Source: Stentor coeruleus (taxonomy: Eukaryota; Ciliophora; Heterotrichea; Heterotrichida; Stentoridae). From it: a stretch of DNA of 42,811 nt. Each line of letters starts with the position of its first letter. The stretch's first letter is position 1. The notes below the pieces were generated by a model. It did not search any database. It was not told the DNA's origin and saw nothing but the letters and a program-made list of their open reading frames with translations. This document shows, in pieces, positions 1 through 9,309 of the stretch. The stretch lies in NCBI GenBank assembly GCA_001970955.1, contig MPUH01000625.1, positions 1-42,811 of the forward strand. The letters are read 5' to 3'. The position numbers and the translations under genes are program-made.

Positions 1-135
1 AAAATAATCAGTACACGATTGGCAGTTATCATTTATTCCATAATGATCAACACAAGATTGGTAATTGTCATTTATATCGTAATTTTCAATACAGGTTTCG
101 CAATTATTACTTTCTAAATTTTTTTTATCAACCAT
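1..135 (-). CDS. Cys-rich 13-residue repeat protein, N-terminal fragment (runs off left edge)
   Basis: An ATG at 135 opens a minus-strand frame that stays open for 45 codons to the first base of the window. It encodes a 13-residue repeat of the form N-C/Y-E/Q-S/T-C-x-D/E-x-Y-x-I-N-D, seen about three times (NCETCIENYDIND, then NYQSCVDHYGIND, then a third partial). Regular CxxC spacing suggests a small disulphide or zinc repeat, but no family is recognised and there is no signal peptide before the repeats. The start is the first ATG after an AT-rich, stop-containing stretch. The rest of the gene lies outside the window, so size and function are unknown. Confidence 0.5.
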   Translation of the reverse strand, partial: MVDKKNLESNNCETCIENYDINDNYQSCVDHYGINDNCQSCTDYF

Positions 136-251
136 AAAATCGACCTAATTAAATTCCACTACAAATTTTTATCATTACTTTTATCACAAAAAAAAATCCT
201 TAAACCTCTAACAATTTCATATTATCCCAATATAAATATTATCTAACTAAC

Positions 252-2234
252 TCATGTGAAAAGTAAAGGCATACTTCCTCTCCTAGGGTTATATCCAGGT
301 ACCGGTAAGACAAGGAGAAATCTATCAGAATCAAATGCTTCTGTTTGATTTTTCCCATTCAACTTCATTTCCCAATAATTCACATTATTCTCTAACTGCC
401 TAACACAATTTTCTTCAATTTTACTCGAATGCAACACAAGCATAAAAGCATTATACAAAGGTAAAACTATATTTTTAATAAATCCCGATTGAGACTTTGA
501 AACATTTGTTGTCTCCCTATCACAAAACATCGAAACAGTTAATTTAAGACTTTTTTCCAAATCTCCTTGTGCGAAAAACTCTTCCATTATTAACCCACAC
601 CACTTTTCATGTAGTTCAATTTTCTTAGCTGAATGGCCGATATCTGCACATTTTATTAATATTTTAAACATATCAAGCCTTGTATCATTTGAATGATCAA
701 TATTAACTTGTTCATTCATATATTTAGCTTTAAAATACCCAATTTGATCAAAATATTTAGCCATATCAGTAGCCAGGATCATTTCTATAATAATTTTCCT
801 AAACCATATAAACAAATCCCCAGAAACATCTTTCATGAAATTCAAATTCTGTTTAGCTAATAAAGTAAAAACTGTTGAAGCATGCATCATTTCTAATACA
901 CTTATATCATTAAATTGTATAGCTAAATCATCATGGATTTGTACATGAAAACGATTATTTTTAGCTTTATGTCCAACATCATGTGCTAAAGATGCTATAA
1001 TACAAGCTAAAGTTTCTATTGTTGTCATATAGTTTATTATATCAGAACTTGATACTAGATATATAAAAGAGCACATAACATCTGCTGCATGTGAGTTGTT
1101 ATGATAAGGGTTTGGGTTATATAAACTTTCAAGGTTAAATAAAAAGTCACTATAAGCTTCCATTTTTAAAGGTAATGAAGATATCATGGCGAATTTTTTT
1201 ACTAGATATTCACCACAAGCTTTAATAGGACAGTTTCCAGTTAAGTCTTTTACAAAAAAAATATCGAAATTCCATTCACATCCAATTTGCTTAAGTATCC
1301 CTGTTATCTGATCTACAGCATAAGGGACTTCAGAATACATTCTTATAAGCCTTGAACCTTCTTTTCCAGTCAAAATAGCTTCAGATGAATAAAAATTCTC
1401 TTCAATAAACTGTTTCTGTTCTATATCCATATCTTTACCTATAACCTCAATATCAGCTTCATATATATTTTTATTTGTAATCAGTTTTTTAAATGCTTGT
1501 CTCAAATCAGAAACCCCTTCATCAACTTTTTCTTTAACTTCAGAATCGCATTGATTATAATATTCCATCATTTTTTCTGTTGTATTTTGAATGAGTTCTA
1601 AGACTTCTTCTAACACGGTTTTTGGAGCATCGATTTTTTTGTTTTCATTATAAGCTAAAAATATGCTTTTACTAAAAGATATACGTACCGACTCACAACG
1701 TTGACTATTAAATAAGATGCTTATAAGGAGGATTATGAGTTGAAATACACTTAAACCTTTAGGTTGTATACTAAAAATGTTTAAAAGAAAAGACAGGACG
1801 GCAAGGAAAAAACTCGTTACTAAATAAATCTTTTTGTTTTTGACGAGTTTTCTTGGACCCATTTGAATTAAAAGCATTAAAGTGAACATACTGGGCATAT
1901 ACGAATAATGTATTTTGCTGTCAAAGAAAAGTTTAAAAATGTTTGAGTCTTCAAATATCAAAACAACCCCAGTGACTAGGTAATAGATTAAGTGGATAAT
2001 ATCTTCAGATACATTGAATTGAGGAATAAAAAAACATGCGAATGAGATGCCAAGAGTTAGGACACAAATACCAAGAGGAAGGATTATTCCTATTAATAAA
2101 GCTTGGGAATCAGTATGGTATGCTAGGATATTGCTTATTAGAACAGTTATTAAAAGGCCATAATAGATGAAAATAAAAGAGTAGTCGGCCTTTGGTGTTT
2201 TTGCTATTTTGGAGTTTTGCCTGTATTCCTTCAT
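252..2234 (-). CDS. Membrane-bound 3',5'-cyclic nucleotide phosphodiesterase
   Basis: 660 aa. Residues about 20-175 hold roughly six hydrophobic membrane segments. A charged linker (about 200-260) leads to a class I PDE catalytic domain (about 340-640). Metal-binding residues are visible: H378 and H382 in YHNNSHA, H418-D419 in AHDVGH, and D531 in CADIGH. The purine-clamp glutamine sits in SQSGFI. The enzyme should hydrolyse cAMP and/or cGMP at a membrane; nucleotide preference cannot be read here. Fusion of a multi-pass membrane region to a PDE domain is common in ciliates. It is divergent to the UbiA-like gene with 71 bp between start codons. The start ATG follows TATA directly, as in many genes here. 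The family call is firm; substrate and compartment are inference. Confidence 0.93.
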   Translation of the reverse strand: MKEYRQNSKIAKTPKADYSFIFIYYGLLITVLISNILAYHTDSQALLIGIILPLGICVLTLGISFACFFIPQFNVSEDIIHLIYYLVTGVVLIFEDSNIFKLFFDSKIHYSYMPSMFTLMLLIQMGPRKLVKNKKIYLVTSFFLAVLSFLLNIFSIQPKGLSVFQLIILLISILFNSQRCESVRISFSKSIFLAYNENKKIDAPKTVLEEVLELIQNTTEKMMEYYNQCDSEVKEKVDEGVSDLRQAFKKLITNKNIYEADIEVIGKDMDIEQKQFIEENFYSSEAILTGKEGSRLIRMYSEVPYAVDQITGILKQIGCEWNFDIFFVKDLTGNCPIKACGEYLVKKFAMISSLPLKMEAYSDFLFNLESLYNPNPYHNNSHAADVMCSFIYLVSSSDIINYMTTIETLACIIASLAHDVGHKAKNNRFHVQIHDDLAIQFNDISVLEMMHASTVFTLLAKQNLNFMKDVSGDLFIWFRKIIIEMILATDMAKYFDQIGYFKAKYMNEQVNIDHSNDTRLDMFKILIKCADIGHSAKKIELHEKWCGLIMEEFFAQGDLEKSLKLTVSMFCDRETTNVSKSQSGFIKNIVLPLYNAFMLVLHSSKIEENCVRQLENNVNYWEMKLNGKNQTEAFDSDRFLLVLPVPGYNPRRGSMPLLFT

Positions 2235-2305
2235 TATAGAGTATAAATAGAAATTAACTGTTTGAAGAGAAGAGAAATTTAATCATAGTGCGTTTGTATA
2301 TATAA

Positions 2306-3076
2306 ATGGAAGAAATCGTGTCAAGGGTCGTAGAAGTTATTATTATATGCTTATATACTAATGAGCAAGTAACAAGCTTTAGGACAATGGCATGGGTTAT
2401 TTTGCTGGTCTGTATGCAAATTTCAATCATGCTAATGTCCCCAACAACAAAGACCCTTAAGATCGGCATTAAAGAAATCGCCTGTTTTGTTCTATTCTGT
2501 TTATATTTGGTATGTGGGATAATATTTTCATTTGCCGTCTCTTATTTTTGGGTGTTTTTAGCAGTATTTATCTTAACATCAGTCCTTGTTATTCTAAGAT
2601 ACAGCCCTCCTTTTACTTTTGAGAAAAGCGGCTCTGGGGGAATTATGCGTATTTTACTTGAAGGCTGGCTTTGGGTATTAGTCCATACTTTAGCTTTATC
2701 TGACAACCCAAAGTTCTTAGTTTTTGAATACCTCCCAGTGTTTTTAGTATACGAAGCTTGGTATTTAGTTAGAGAACTTCAAGAGTCGGCAAATGATATA
2801 AAAAATAAAAAAATTACAACAGGGATCCTAATGGGTAAACATGGGTGTTTTAGGATTTATTTACTTTTGCATTTATTTAGTTGGATTTGCGTGTTTTTAG
2901 ATATGAGTTTTGATTATAGTCGAGGATTACCTTTATTACTTGTCCCATGGGCTATATATCAAGTAAGAAAAGTTCGTATTATGGAAATCGCTAATATTCG
3001 TACGATAGCTTTTATTTATTATTTGCTATTTTCTTTCATGACTATTTTAGGGCTTATGCTAAGCAAAACTGATTAG
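2306..3076 (+). CDS. UbiA-like polytopic membrane protein, degenerate Asp motifs
   Basis: 256 aa with about seven or eight hydrophobic helices. Two stretches resemble the UbiA prenyltransferase superfamily: [14 protein letters not shown] (about 99-112), like the conserved YS-PP-x-K-x-G segment after helix 4, and [18 protein letters not shown] (about 156-173), at the place of the second Asp-rich motif. Only one Asp (D164) remains there, and no NxxxD-type first motif is visible. UbiA enzymes join prenyl chains to aromatic acceptors (quinones, haem, chlorophyll) using Mg bound by those aspartates, so this copy may be inactive or highly diverged. The ATG directly follows TATATAA. Its 3' end lies 74 bp from the convergent TPR gene. 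Confidence 0.5.
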   Translation: MEEIVSRVVEVIIICLYTNEQVTSFRTMAWVILLVCMQISIMLMSPTTKTLKIGIKEIACFVLFCLYLVCGIIFSFAVSYFWVFLAVFILTSVLVILRYSPPFTFEKSGSGGIMRILLEGWLWVLVHTLALSDNPKFLVFEYLPVFLVYEAWYLVRELQESANDIKNKKITTGILMGKHGCFRIYLLLHLFSWICVFLDMSFDYSRGLPLLLVPWAIYQVRKVRIMEIANIRTIAFIYYLLFSFMTILGLMLSKTD

Positions 3077-3150
3077 TTTTTTTTTTTATGTAACCAAATT
3101 ATATAAGATTTTATTATATAGCTTGCTGTTAAAATATAATAATAAATAAA

Positions 3151-4560
3151 CTAAAGGAATGATTTAGTGGATTTACACCTTTCTATTATCCCATTTTGAA
3201 CCAGAACAAAACTTCTGTTAGCTTCAACAATACCTAAATTACATGAACAAAGGTCAACTACTGTTGCATTTCCTAAACTTTTTGCAGGTAATAAAGCCAT
3301 ATTAAAATATTTACTTGCAAGATTCCAAGATTCATTCTCATAACAAAGTGAACCTAAAGCTACACATGCTTCCATTTGAAGTTCATCATTTCTAAGATTC
3401 TTAGCAAAACCTAAACAGTTTTCCAAGTTACGTAAAGAGTTTTTATAATCGTTTAAAGATTTAAAACTTAGACCAATTTGACCTAGGGCTATACATTGAG
3501 ATTCCATATTCATACGTTTATTTGCCCAGGTTAAGGATTTTGACAAATAGTTTATAGACTCGTTAAAGTTTTTAATACTACGAAAGCTAATACCAAGATT
3601 GTAAAATGCTGCGAATTTGTTATCTTTATCAGAAAACTCCGCATGTTTTAAATGGAAATTGATACTTTTTTCGAATTTTCCCATGTTGTAGTATACAATT
3701 CCTAAACGATTTAGAGCTAAAGCAGCACCAATAGGGTCATCAAGTAATTTCGCACAAAAAAAAAATCGTTTATAGAATTTCAAAGCTTCAGGGAAATTGG
3801 CTTTATCTTCATTTAACATAGCTAAAGCATATGACATATGTGCTTCTCTTTGTACATCCCCTGCTTGAACACCTGATTTCGCCCTTAATGTTAAATCTTT
3901 TAACCCTAAAGCTCTTATTGAACTTGTACTTGGGGGTATAGAAGGTGCCCAACCACCACCAGGAGTTAAAGGTGCTGCTATTGTAGCATTAAGTCCATTA
4001 GGTGGCTGAACTTGTATTTGATGGTCGAAAAAACTAAGTTTTTCTGGCATGACCTTAAGGTTTAAAGGCTCAGATACACTTTTATACTCATTTCCTTCAC
4101 TTGTATTTTCTGTTGTTTTAACTTTACTTAGACTTTTATCAAATAAAAGCTCGCTGAAATTCTCGTTTTGCATTATTTGCTTAAGTTGTTCAAGCTTTTC
4201 TTCTTTTGGCTTTACGAATATTTCCCTAAAAAGTATCATTTCACCCTCAGCTTTACTCATTGGGATTCGTCTTTGTTCTTTGTTTTCGGTTTTTTCAGGA
4301 AGATTTAATTTAGTTGTAGGGATTTTTGGACATGACGATTGTGGTCGGAGGATTTTAGATTGCATTTGGGTTAGTTCGAATTTTTTAGAAGAGTGGTTTT
4401 TAATAAGGGATAGATTTGTGTATCTGCCTGGGTTTTTATGAATGATTGTTGAACCGTGGTAAACTTCAGGGAGGATTCGGTTTGCGGTTTGTGGCCGGGA
4501 GTTTGGTGTAGAATTTAATGATTTGTTTTGGGGCTTTAGATGATTGTAAAAAGTGTTCAT
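3151..4560 (-). CDS. Tetratricopeptide-repeat protein (TTC29/LGN-like)
   Basis: 469 aa. Residues 1-230 are low-complexity, Ser/Pro/Lys-rich and probably disordered. From about 240 to 440 there are five or six TPR units with the W/Y-x-x-L-G-x-A/S-x pattern (ALNRLGIVYYNMGKFEKSI, AAFYNLGISFRSIKNF, ALGQIGLSFKSLNDYKNSL, ALGSLCYENESW). The repeat style with N-rich linkers resembles TTC29 and LGN/GPSM proteins, which act as scaffolds in axonemes or spindle orientation; the cilium link is inference. No intron is needed. The start is the first ATG, after a leader without a single C for over 100 nt. It is convergent with the UbiA-like gene. Confidence 0.8.
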   Translation of the reverse strand: MNTFYNHLKPQNKSLNSTPNSRPQTANRILPEVYHGSTIIHKNPGRYTNLSLIKNHSSKKFELTQMQSKILRPQSSCPKIPTTKLNLPEKTENKEQRRIPMSKAEGEMILFREIFVKPKEEKLEQLKQIMQNENFSELLFDKSLSKVKTTENTSEGNEYKSVSEPLNLKVMPEKLSFFDHQIQVQPPNGLNATIAAPLTPGGGWAPSIPPSTSSIRALGLKDLTLRAKSGVQAGDVQREAHMSYALAMLNEDKANFPEALKFYKRFFFCAKLLDDPIGAALALNRLGIVYYNMGKFEKSINFHLKHAEFSDKDNKFAAFYNLGISFRSIKNFNESINYLSKSLTWANKRMNMESQCIALGQIGLSFKSLNDYKNSLRNLENCLGFAKNLRNDELQMEACVALGSLCYENESWNLASKYFNMALLPAKSLGNATVVDLCSCNLGIVEANRSFVLVQNGIIERCKSTKSFL

Positions 4561-5233
4561 TTTGATTTGAAGAGAGTTTATATAAAATAATAAATATAAT
4601 ATGGATTTATTGTTAGGTATATGTTGAGAGTGATATGGAGATGAAATAATGATAGTTAATGTAGTGTAAGAGTTATTTGATTAATCATGATTATGTTTTG
4701 GATGATTTGATGATGATAAAATACTATTTTTCTTTGATAAGATATTTTGTTGAATCTCCTTTAAAATTATATAAAATTATAATATACCTTTGACCTAGTT
4801 TAATTATTTGCATATATATTAAGCCAAGTCCTAAGATTTTATTTTTAACCAAATATAGCAAAAAATATAATAATTTGCCATTATTTCTTTTCATCTACAA
4901 CAGCCAACCTAAATTTCCTATTCCAACATCATCTCAAACCTTATCTATATAAAACTATCATTCATAGCAAACATAAATCAACTCAAATACCTATAAAAAA
5001 CAAAAAAATCCCACAAATGATTTCTCTGAAAAATATTTCCCATCAAAACTCTTATCCATCCATCCATTCTAAAATCATTATCCACTTACCTAATTAACCT
5101 TCCCCTAGTATATTTATTCTACTTAATCTATTATATATATATAAATCCTAATCTTGCTTATACATTACCAACACAAAATAATATAAAAAATAATAACCGT
5201 ATATCTAACACAGTCAACTAATTGGCGAAATAA
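4561..5233. other. Divergent intergenic region with sharp composition switch
   Basis: No gene is seen. Positions 4561-4680 contain 27 G and no C on the + strand; positions 4921-5040 contain 28 C and only 3 G. The switch lies near 4780. The left half serves as the leader/promoter of the minus-strand TPR gene, the right half that of the plus-strand SLC37-like gene. TATA-like AT runs occur near both starts. Confidence 0.8.
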
Positions 5234-6571
5234 ATGAAACTAAAGCAGCTTCATTGGGAGATCATCGTCTTTTCACTAACTTTTCTTGCTATGGTTGCAA
5301 GACACTCCGCTCTAGAATCCTGGTACCTTGTACCTTCTATATAGGCAGTGCCAAAAATAAATGACCACAACTCAATGACAACAGTTTGGTTAGCAGCCTG
5401 TAACTCTGGCTATCTTTTTTCATATGCTATAGGGAATTTCATAAGTGGTTACCTTGAAGATCGTTATCCATTGAGATATTTAATCTCAGGTGCTTTATTT
5501 ATATCTTCAGCCCTTTATTGTGCTTTAATGACTCTTGGGTTTAGTGATGTATATATACCTGAATTATTTGTTGCTCATTGGATTTTACAAGGAATTTTCC
5601 AATCAGCTGTTTGGCCTGGTGTTGTTGCTGTAATGGGGAATTGGTTTGAAGGAGAACGTAGAGGTAGTTGGATGGGTATTTGGAGCTCTTGTGCTTCTAT
5701 TGGGGATATTGTTGGAGCTCAATTCACTGGTTTGATTTATATTTTCCATGGATCCTGGATGATTGGGCTTTTACCTTTCGCTATATTCCAAGTCGTAATT
5801 GGTTTGATTTTTATTTTCACAATAAAAGATAGCCCACAACAGAAATTCAGCCCTGAGGAAATTAAAATGATGACATACAATGAAGGAGCAAGAGAATCAT
5901 TAGTTGATAATCATAAACACAAAAAAGGTATACCATTTTCGAAAGCTATAGTTTTACCTGGGGTTATTGCTTATTCATTAAACTATGCATGTGTGAAGTT
6001 TTTGTATTATGGGTTAAGTATGTGGTTACCTTATTTTCTAGACAATAGGATAGACAAAAAAAGTCTTACAGGGGTTTTGGCTAGTCTTTTAGATGCTGGA
6101 GGGGTTTTTGGTAGTGTAGCATGTGGATGGGCTGGAGACAAGTTAGGTTTCAAATCAATTATCATCGTCATTTTTCTTGTTTGTTCTTTACCTTTACTGT
6201 TTTTATTCCAACTAGGTACCGAAAGTATCTACTGGCTGTATTTTATCGTCATACCTGGTGCTGGTTTTTTTATTGCAGGTGCATCAAATATCATATCTTC
6301 AGCTATAGCTGTAGATTTAGCACAAAATCCTGATATTGAAAACAAAGATGAAGCTATGGCAACAGTAACTGGAATAGTTGATGGCACAGGAGGTTTTGGA
6401 GCTGCTGTTGGAGTTCTTATAATGGGTTTACTTTCAGATTACAGTTGGCTTTGGGTGTTTTTATTTATGATCGCTACAGGTATATTAGCTATTGTATGCA
6501 TTTTACATATAGCATGGAGAGATTTCAGAACACTTAGAAACCGTAGACAAGCTATTCGTACATCTGGTTAA
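5234..6571 (+). CDS. SLC37-like sugar-phosphate/phosphate antiporter (MFS)
   Basis: Two exons, 5234-5329 and 5345-6571, separated by a 15-nt intron; 440 aa. Exon 1 supplies the first 32 residues (MKLKQLHWEIIVFS...) including most of membrane helix 1. The remainder has about 11 more helices. The GNWFEGERRGSWMGIWSSCASIGDIVG segment matches the SLC37A1/A2/A3 pattern (GNWF-x-RRG-x-MG-W-S-x-S-x-GN-x-G). A second MFS signature sits near CGWAGDKLG. SLC37 proteins exchange glucose-6-phosphate or glycerol-3-phosphate for phosphate, usually in the ER. The intron is required to join the N-terminus in frame; unspliced, TAG at its end would stop translation. Its 3' end lies 26 bp from the next, convergent gene. 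Confidence 0.88.
5330..5344 (+). other. 15-nt intron (SLC37-like gene), phase 0
   Basis: GTACCTTCTATATAG. Removing it joins WYL to AVPKIND in frame. A at position 10; retention gives an in-frame TAG. Confidence 0.9.
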
Positions 6572-6597
6572 TTAGGTATATATTTTAATAGTTAGTT

Positions 6598-8745
6598 TTA
6601 GATATGAGTTTTTAGTTTATTGTTAAGGAAATATAAGAAAGATGCGGCTATAAGGCTTGCTGATGGTCCATAAACTGAGGTTTTTATTAGAGAATTTCTT
6701 AAGATCGGCTCTGGTACTAGGATTTTTATACGTTCGAGGACTTGTTGTATATTTGGAGTATCAGAACCACAGAGTATTACTGTTCCAGGACCAAAAAGAC
6801 TTAGTAAAGTTGATATTCCGATATAAATGTCGGATATGTTAGCTCGAGATAAATCCCCTATTGGCTGATTGTTATTATCTACCATAATATGACCTTTGTG
6901 AATTACACAGCTACGAAGACCTTCATCTTGCATTATACACATAAGAGTATTGCTAGAGTTTGATGAAAATCCTTGTGACTGTTTCAAATAACTTTTATGC
7001 ATTTCAAATTCATTTAATAAAGCTACAGCATCTACATCTCTAGCCATAATCACACACTTTAGTTGTTTCAAATCACTTCTTTTCTTAATCTTCTTACCAA
7101 CTATCCCAATTTTTACTGATAAATACTTCCTTTTAGCATCTTGTTCTCTTCTATATATAAACCCTTGTATAGCATTTATATCCAATTCAGACATCTCTTC
7201 TTCAACCCCAGCTGCCATAACCCAAACACTTTTTTCTTTACACCAAATCCCAACTTCTAAAACATCTTTAGTTATTTTAATCCCATCATCACAAATAATA
7301 TCGATAACTTTATGAGGATTATTTTCATTACCATCAATTTTATGACAAGGTGTTAAAACCTCAATCCTAAACCTTATATTTTTAAAAGCAAACCAGGACT
7401 TTTTATTTGACCATATAAACTTATAAAGCCCAGGAGAACTAATAAGCTTACTTTTATAATAAGTTGTATCTGAACATTGTATATTATTTTCTTTAATAAT
7501 AATCTGAGGTGTAGGTAAATCAACACGTAAAAGTTCAAAGTCAATATCGTAATATCTAGAAGCAAAACCATACGTTAATATAGAATTTTCTTCAACAATT
7601 TCAACACAATAATAAAACTCTTCTCCTGCTTGGATATTAGCATTCAAAGGTAATCCAACAAAAGGTTGTAAATCTTCAAGTTTGACTGAGTTTTCTTTTT
7701 CATGGACATCAAGACTAAAACAAAAATCTTTATCATTTTTCAAAGCACTAAGCTCTGGGGATTTACTTAATTGGGTTTTTAGATCTTCATTTATTTCAGA
7801 GGTGTTTATAATATAATATAATAATCCTGAAGCTTTTGACTTAATATCAGAACTTCCTGAATATGCTGCAGAGAATAAAACTGAATGAATATGTTCATAG
7901 AATTTATTAATATAAGATGGGAAAAGTAAACATAATCTTTGGAATATTATAAGTAAATGTTGGGTTATAGATATATCATATGGGATTATTGTATTAAGGA
8001 TTTCATATACTGTTTCAAGGATTTTAGGGGTTAATTTTGAGGTTTTAGATATTTTATATAGTTCAATACAATCATTAATTTGTATGGAGTAATTGAATTT
8101 AAACACGAAATGCTCTAGAAACATTAAAAGTTTTTTAGCTAGTTCAATATTGTTTCTTTCATGTATTACAGATATAAGTGGAGATAGCCTTGATGAAAAT
8201 AATTCGATTTGCTCTGTAAAGCTTTCAAAACTACTGAATAAATCGAAAAGCTCGTGCATTGAAGTGATATTGTTTTCTTTGACTAATTGGATTATTTCTT
8301 GTATTTTTGTATCAAAAGTTTCAAAGTTTTTTTTTATTATCAACCCTTCGACGACTTCTTTTTGTTCATTTTCTAGTTCTGTTTTTGATAATATATTTAA
8401 AAGTTCTTGTACTGAAGCTTCTAATTCTTTAGCAATGTCTGTATTTTTAAGTATTTCACATAGCATAAGTATATCATTGACTACTTTAAGAACTATGTCT
8501 GTATTGCATTTTATGACGATTTTACTTATGAGAAGGAAGAGTTTGCTTAGTGGGAGAAAGATTTGTGATGAGTATTTGTTATATAGTCTATTAAGTAAAG
8601 TTAGAGTTTTGAAGTCAATTAAAAGATGTGAATCTGAGGTTGTGTTTATAGTATTATAGCATGATGTGAGATGTTTAAGGGCGTTAGGAAAGTTGTTTGC
8701 TTGAAGGCTGAGGGCTAGAATATGGTGTAAAGGATTTTCAGACAT
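6598..8745 (-). CDS. Large protein: helical N-half, GOLD-like domain, ROK-like C-terminal domain
   Basis: 715 aa, no intron needed. Residues 1-340 are all-alpha and resemble HEAT/ARM solenoids. Residues about 365-465 look like a GOLD beta-sandwich: GFASRYYDIDFEL, then SPGLYKFIWSNKKSWF, match the family pattern F-x-S-x-DI-x-F ... G-x-Y-x-x-W-x-N-x-x-SW. Residues about 565-710 resemble the C-terminal half of ROK sugar kinases: ARDVDAVALLNEF (compare NDAxAAALxE), SCVIHKGHI, IGISTLLSLFGPGTVILCG and VYGPSASLIAA. The ROK zinc motif CxCGxxGCxE and the phosphate loop are missing, so catalysis is doubtful. GOLD domains mediate Golgi/secretory protein contacts. Function is unknown. The ATG context lacks the usual TATAA. 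Confidence 0.75.
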   Translation of the reverse strand: MSENPLHHILALSLQANNFPNALKHLTSCYNTINTTSDSHLLIDFKTLTLLNRLYNKYSSQIFLPLSKLFLLISKIVIKCNTDIVLKVVNDILMLCEILKNTDIAKELEASVQELLNILSKTELENEQKEVVEGLIIKKNFETFDTKIQEIIQLVKENNITSMHELFDLFSSFESFTEQIELFSSRLSPLISVIHERNNIELAKKLLMFLEHFVFKFNYSIQINDCIELYKISKTSKLTPKILETVYEILNTIIPYDISITQHLLIIFQRLCLLFPSYINKFYEHIHSVLFSAAYSGSSDIKSKASGLLYYIINTSEINEDLKTQLSKSPELSALKNDKDFCFSLDVHEKENSVKLEDLQPFVGLPLNANIQAGEEFYYCVEIVEENSILTYGFASRYYDIDFELLRVDLPTPQIIIKENNIQCSDTTYYKSKLISSPGLYKFIWSNKKSWFAFKNIRFRIEVLTPCHKIDGNENNPHKVIDIICDDGIKITKDVLEVGIWCKEKSVWVMAAGVEEEMSELDINAIQGFIYRREQDAKRKYLSVKIGIVGKKIKKRSDLKQLKCVIMARDVDAVALLNEFEMHKSYLKQSQGFSSNSSNTLMCIMQDEGLRSCVIHKGHIMVDNNNQPIGDLSRANISDIYIGISTLLSLFGPGTVILCGSDTPNIQQVLERIKILVPEPILRNSLIKTSVYGPSASLIAASFLYFLNNKLKTHI

Positions 8746-9309
8746 GTTGAAAATGTTTATTAGGTGGGTGTTAATTGCCTTTTTATTAAAGATTTTATAT
8801 GAAGTTGGATAGTTATGATTATGTAGAGAAACTCTTGGAAGGGATGATAAGAAATATGATAGGATAAGGTTATGAATAATAATGGGAATTGTTTCATTAA
8901 AAAAAAAAAAGAGGTTTGGGTGGAATGATATTATAGAGATGTTTTTAGAGTGATATTAAGATTTAGTATAAGAATATCTAAATTCATATGAAACAGTTTA
9001 TAATTAGAAAAAGTATTTTATTTTACAATTGATACTATATCTTCAATATTTTTACCTTTTATTATTCATCAACCCCCTTATTTAGCTCATTAAAATTCCC
9101 CTTCATAAACTATATCCATTTTTTCGCTAGTGTTTTAAAAACTCATAATCACTCAATAATAAACTCATAATTTTTCCAACAAAGGAATACTTCTATAAAA
9201 ACATATACTTATATACACTAACAAATTCGATTATCTCTATTTATCATATCCTAACTTTCTATTAATTTCCAACATAATTTATATATTTTCCTATTAATTC
9301 TATAACTTA
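8746..9309. other. Intergenic region between two minus-strand genes
   Basis: No gene is seen. The left part is C-poor and G-rich (8761-8820: 14 G, 2 C) and the right part is G-poor and C-rich (9061-9120: 1 G, 17 C), although both flanking genes are on the same strand. A run of 12 A lies near 8900. Confidence 0.7.

Noticed and set aside
2254..2469. Minus-strand frame overlapping the start of the UbiA-like gene
   Set aside because: Antisense to a gene with conserved membrane-protein features; no recognisable domain of its own.
4360..4380. GGTTAGTTCGAAT resembling a tRNA B box
   Set aside because: Lies inside the coding region of the TPR gene and has no matching cloverleaf or A box.
8093..8659. 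188-residue plus-strand frame inside the GOLD/ROK-like gene
   Set aside because: Ser/Ile/Phe-rich mirror of the minus-strand helical region; the minus-strand gene has clear domains.
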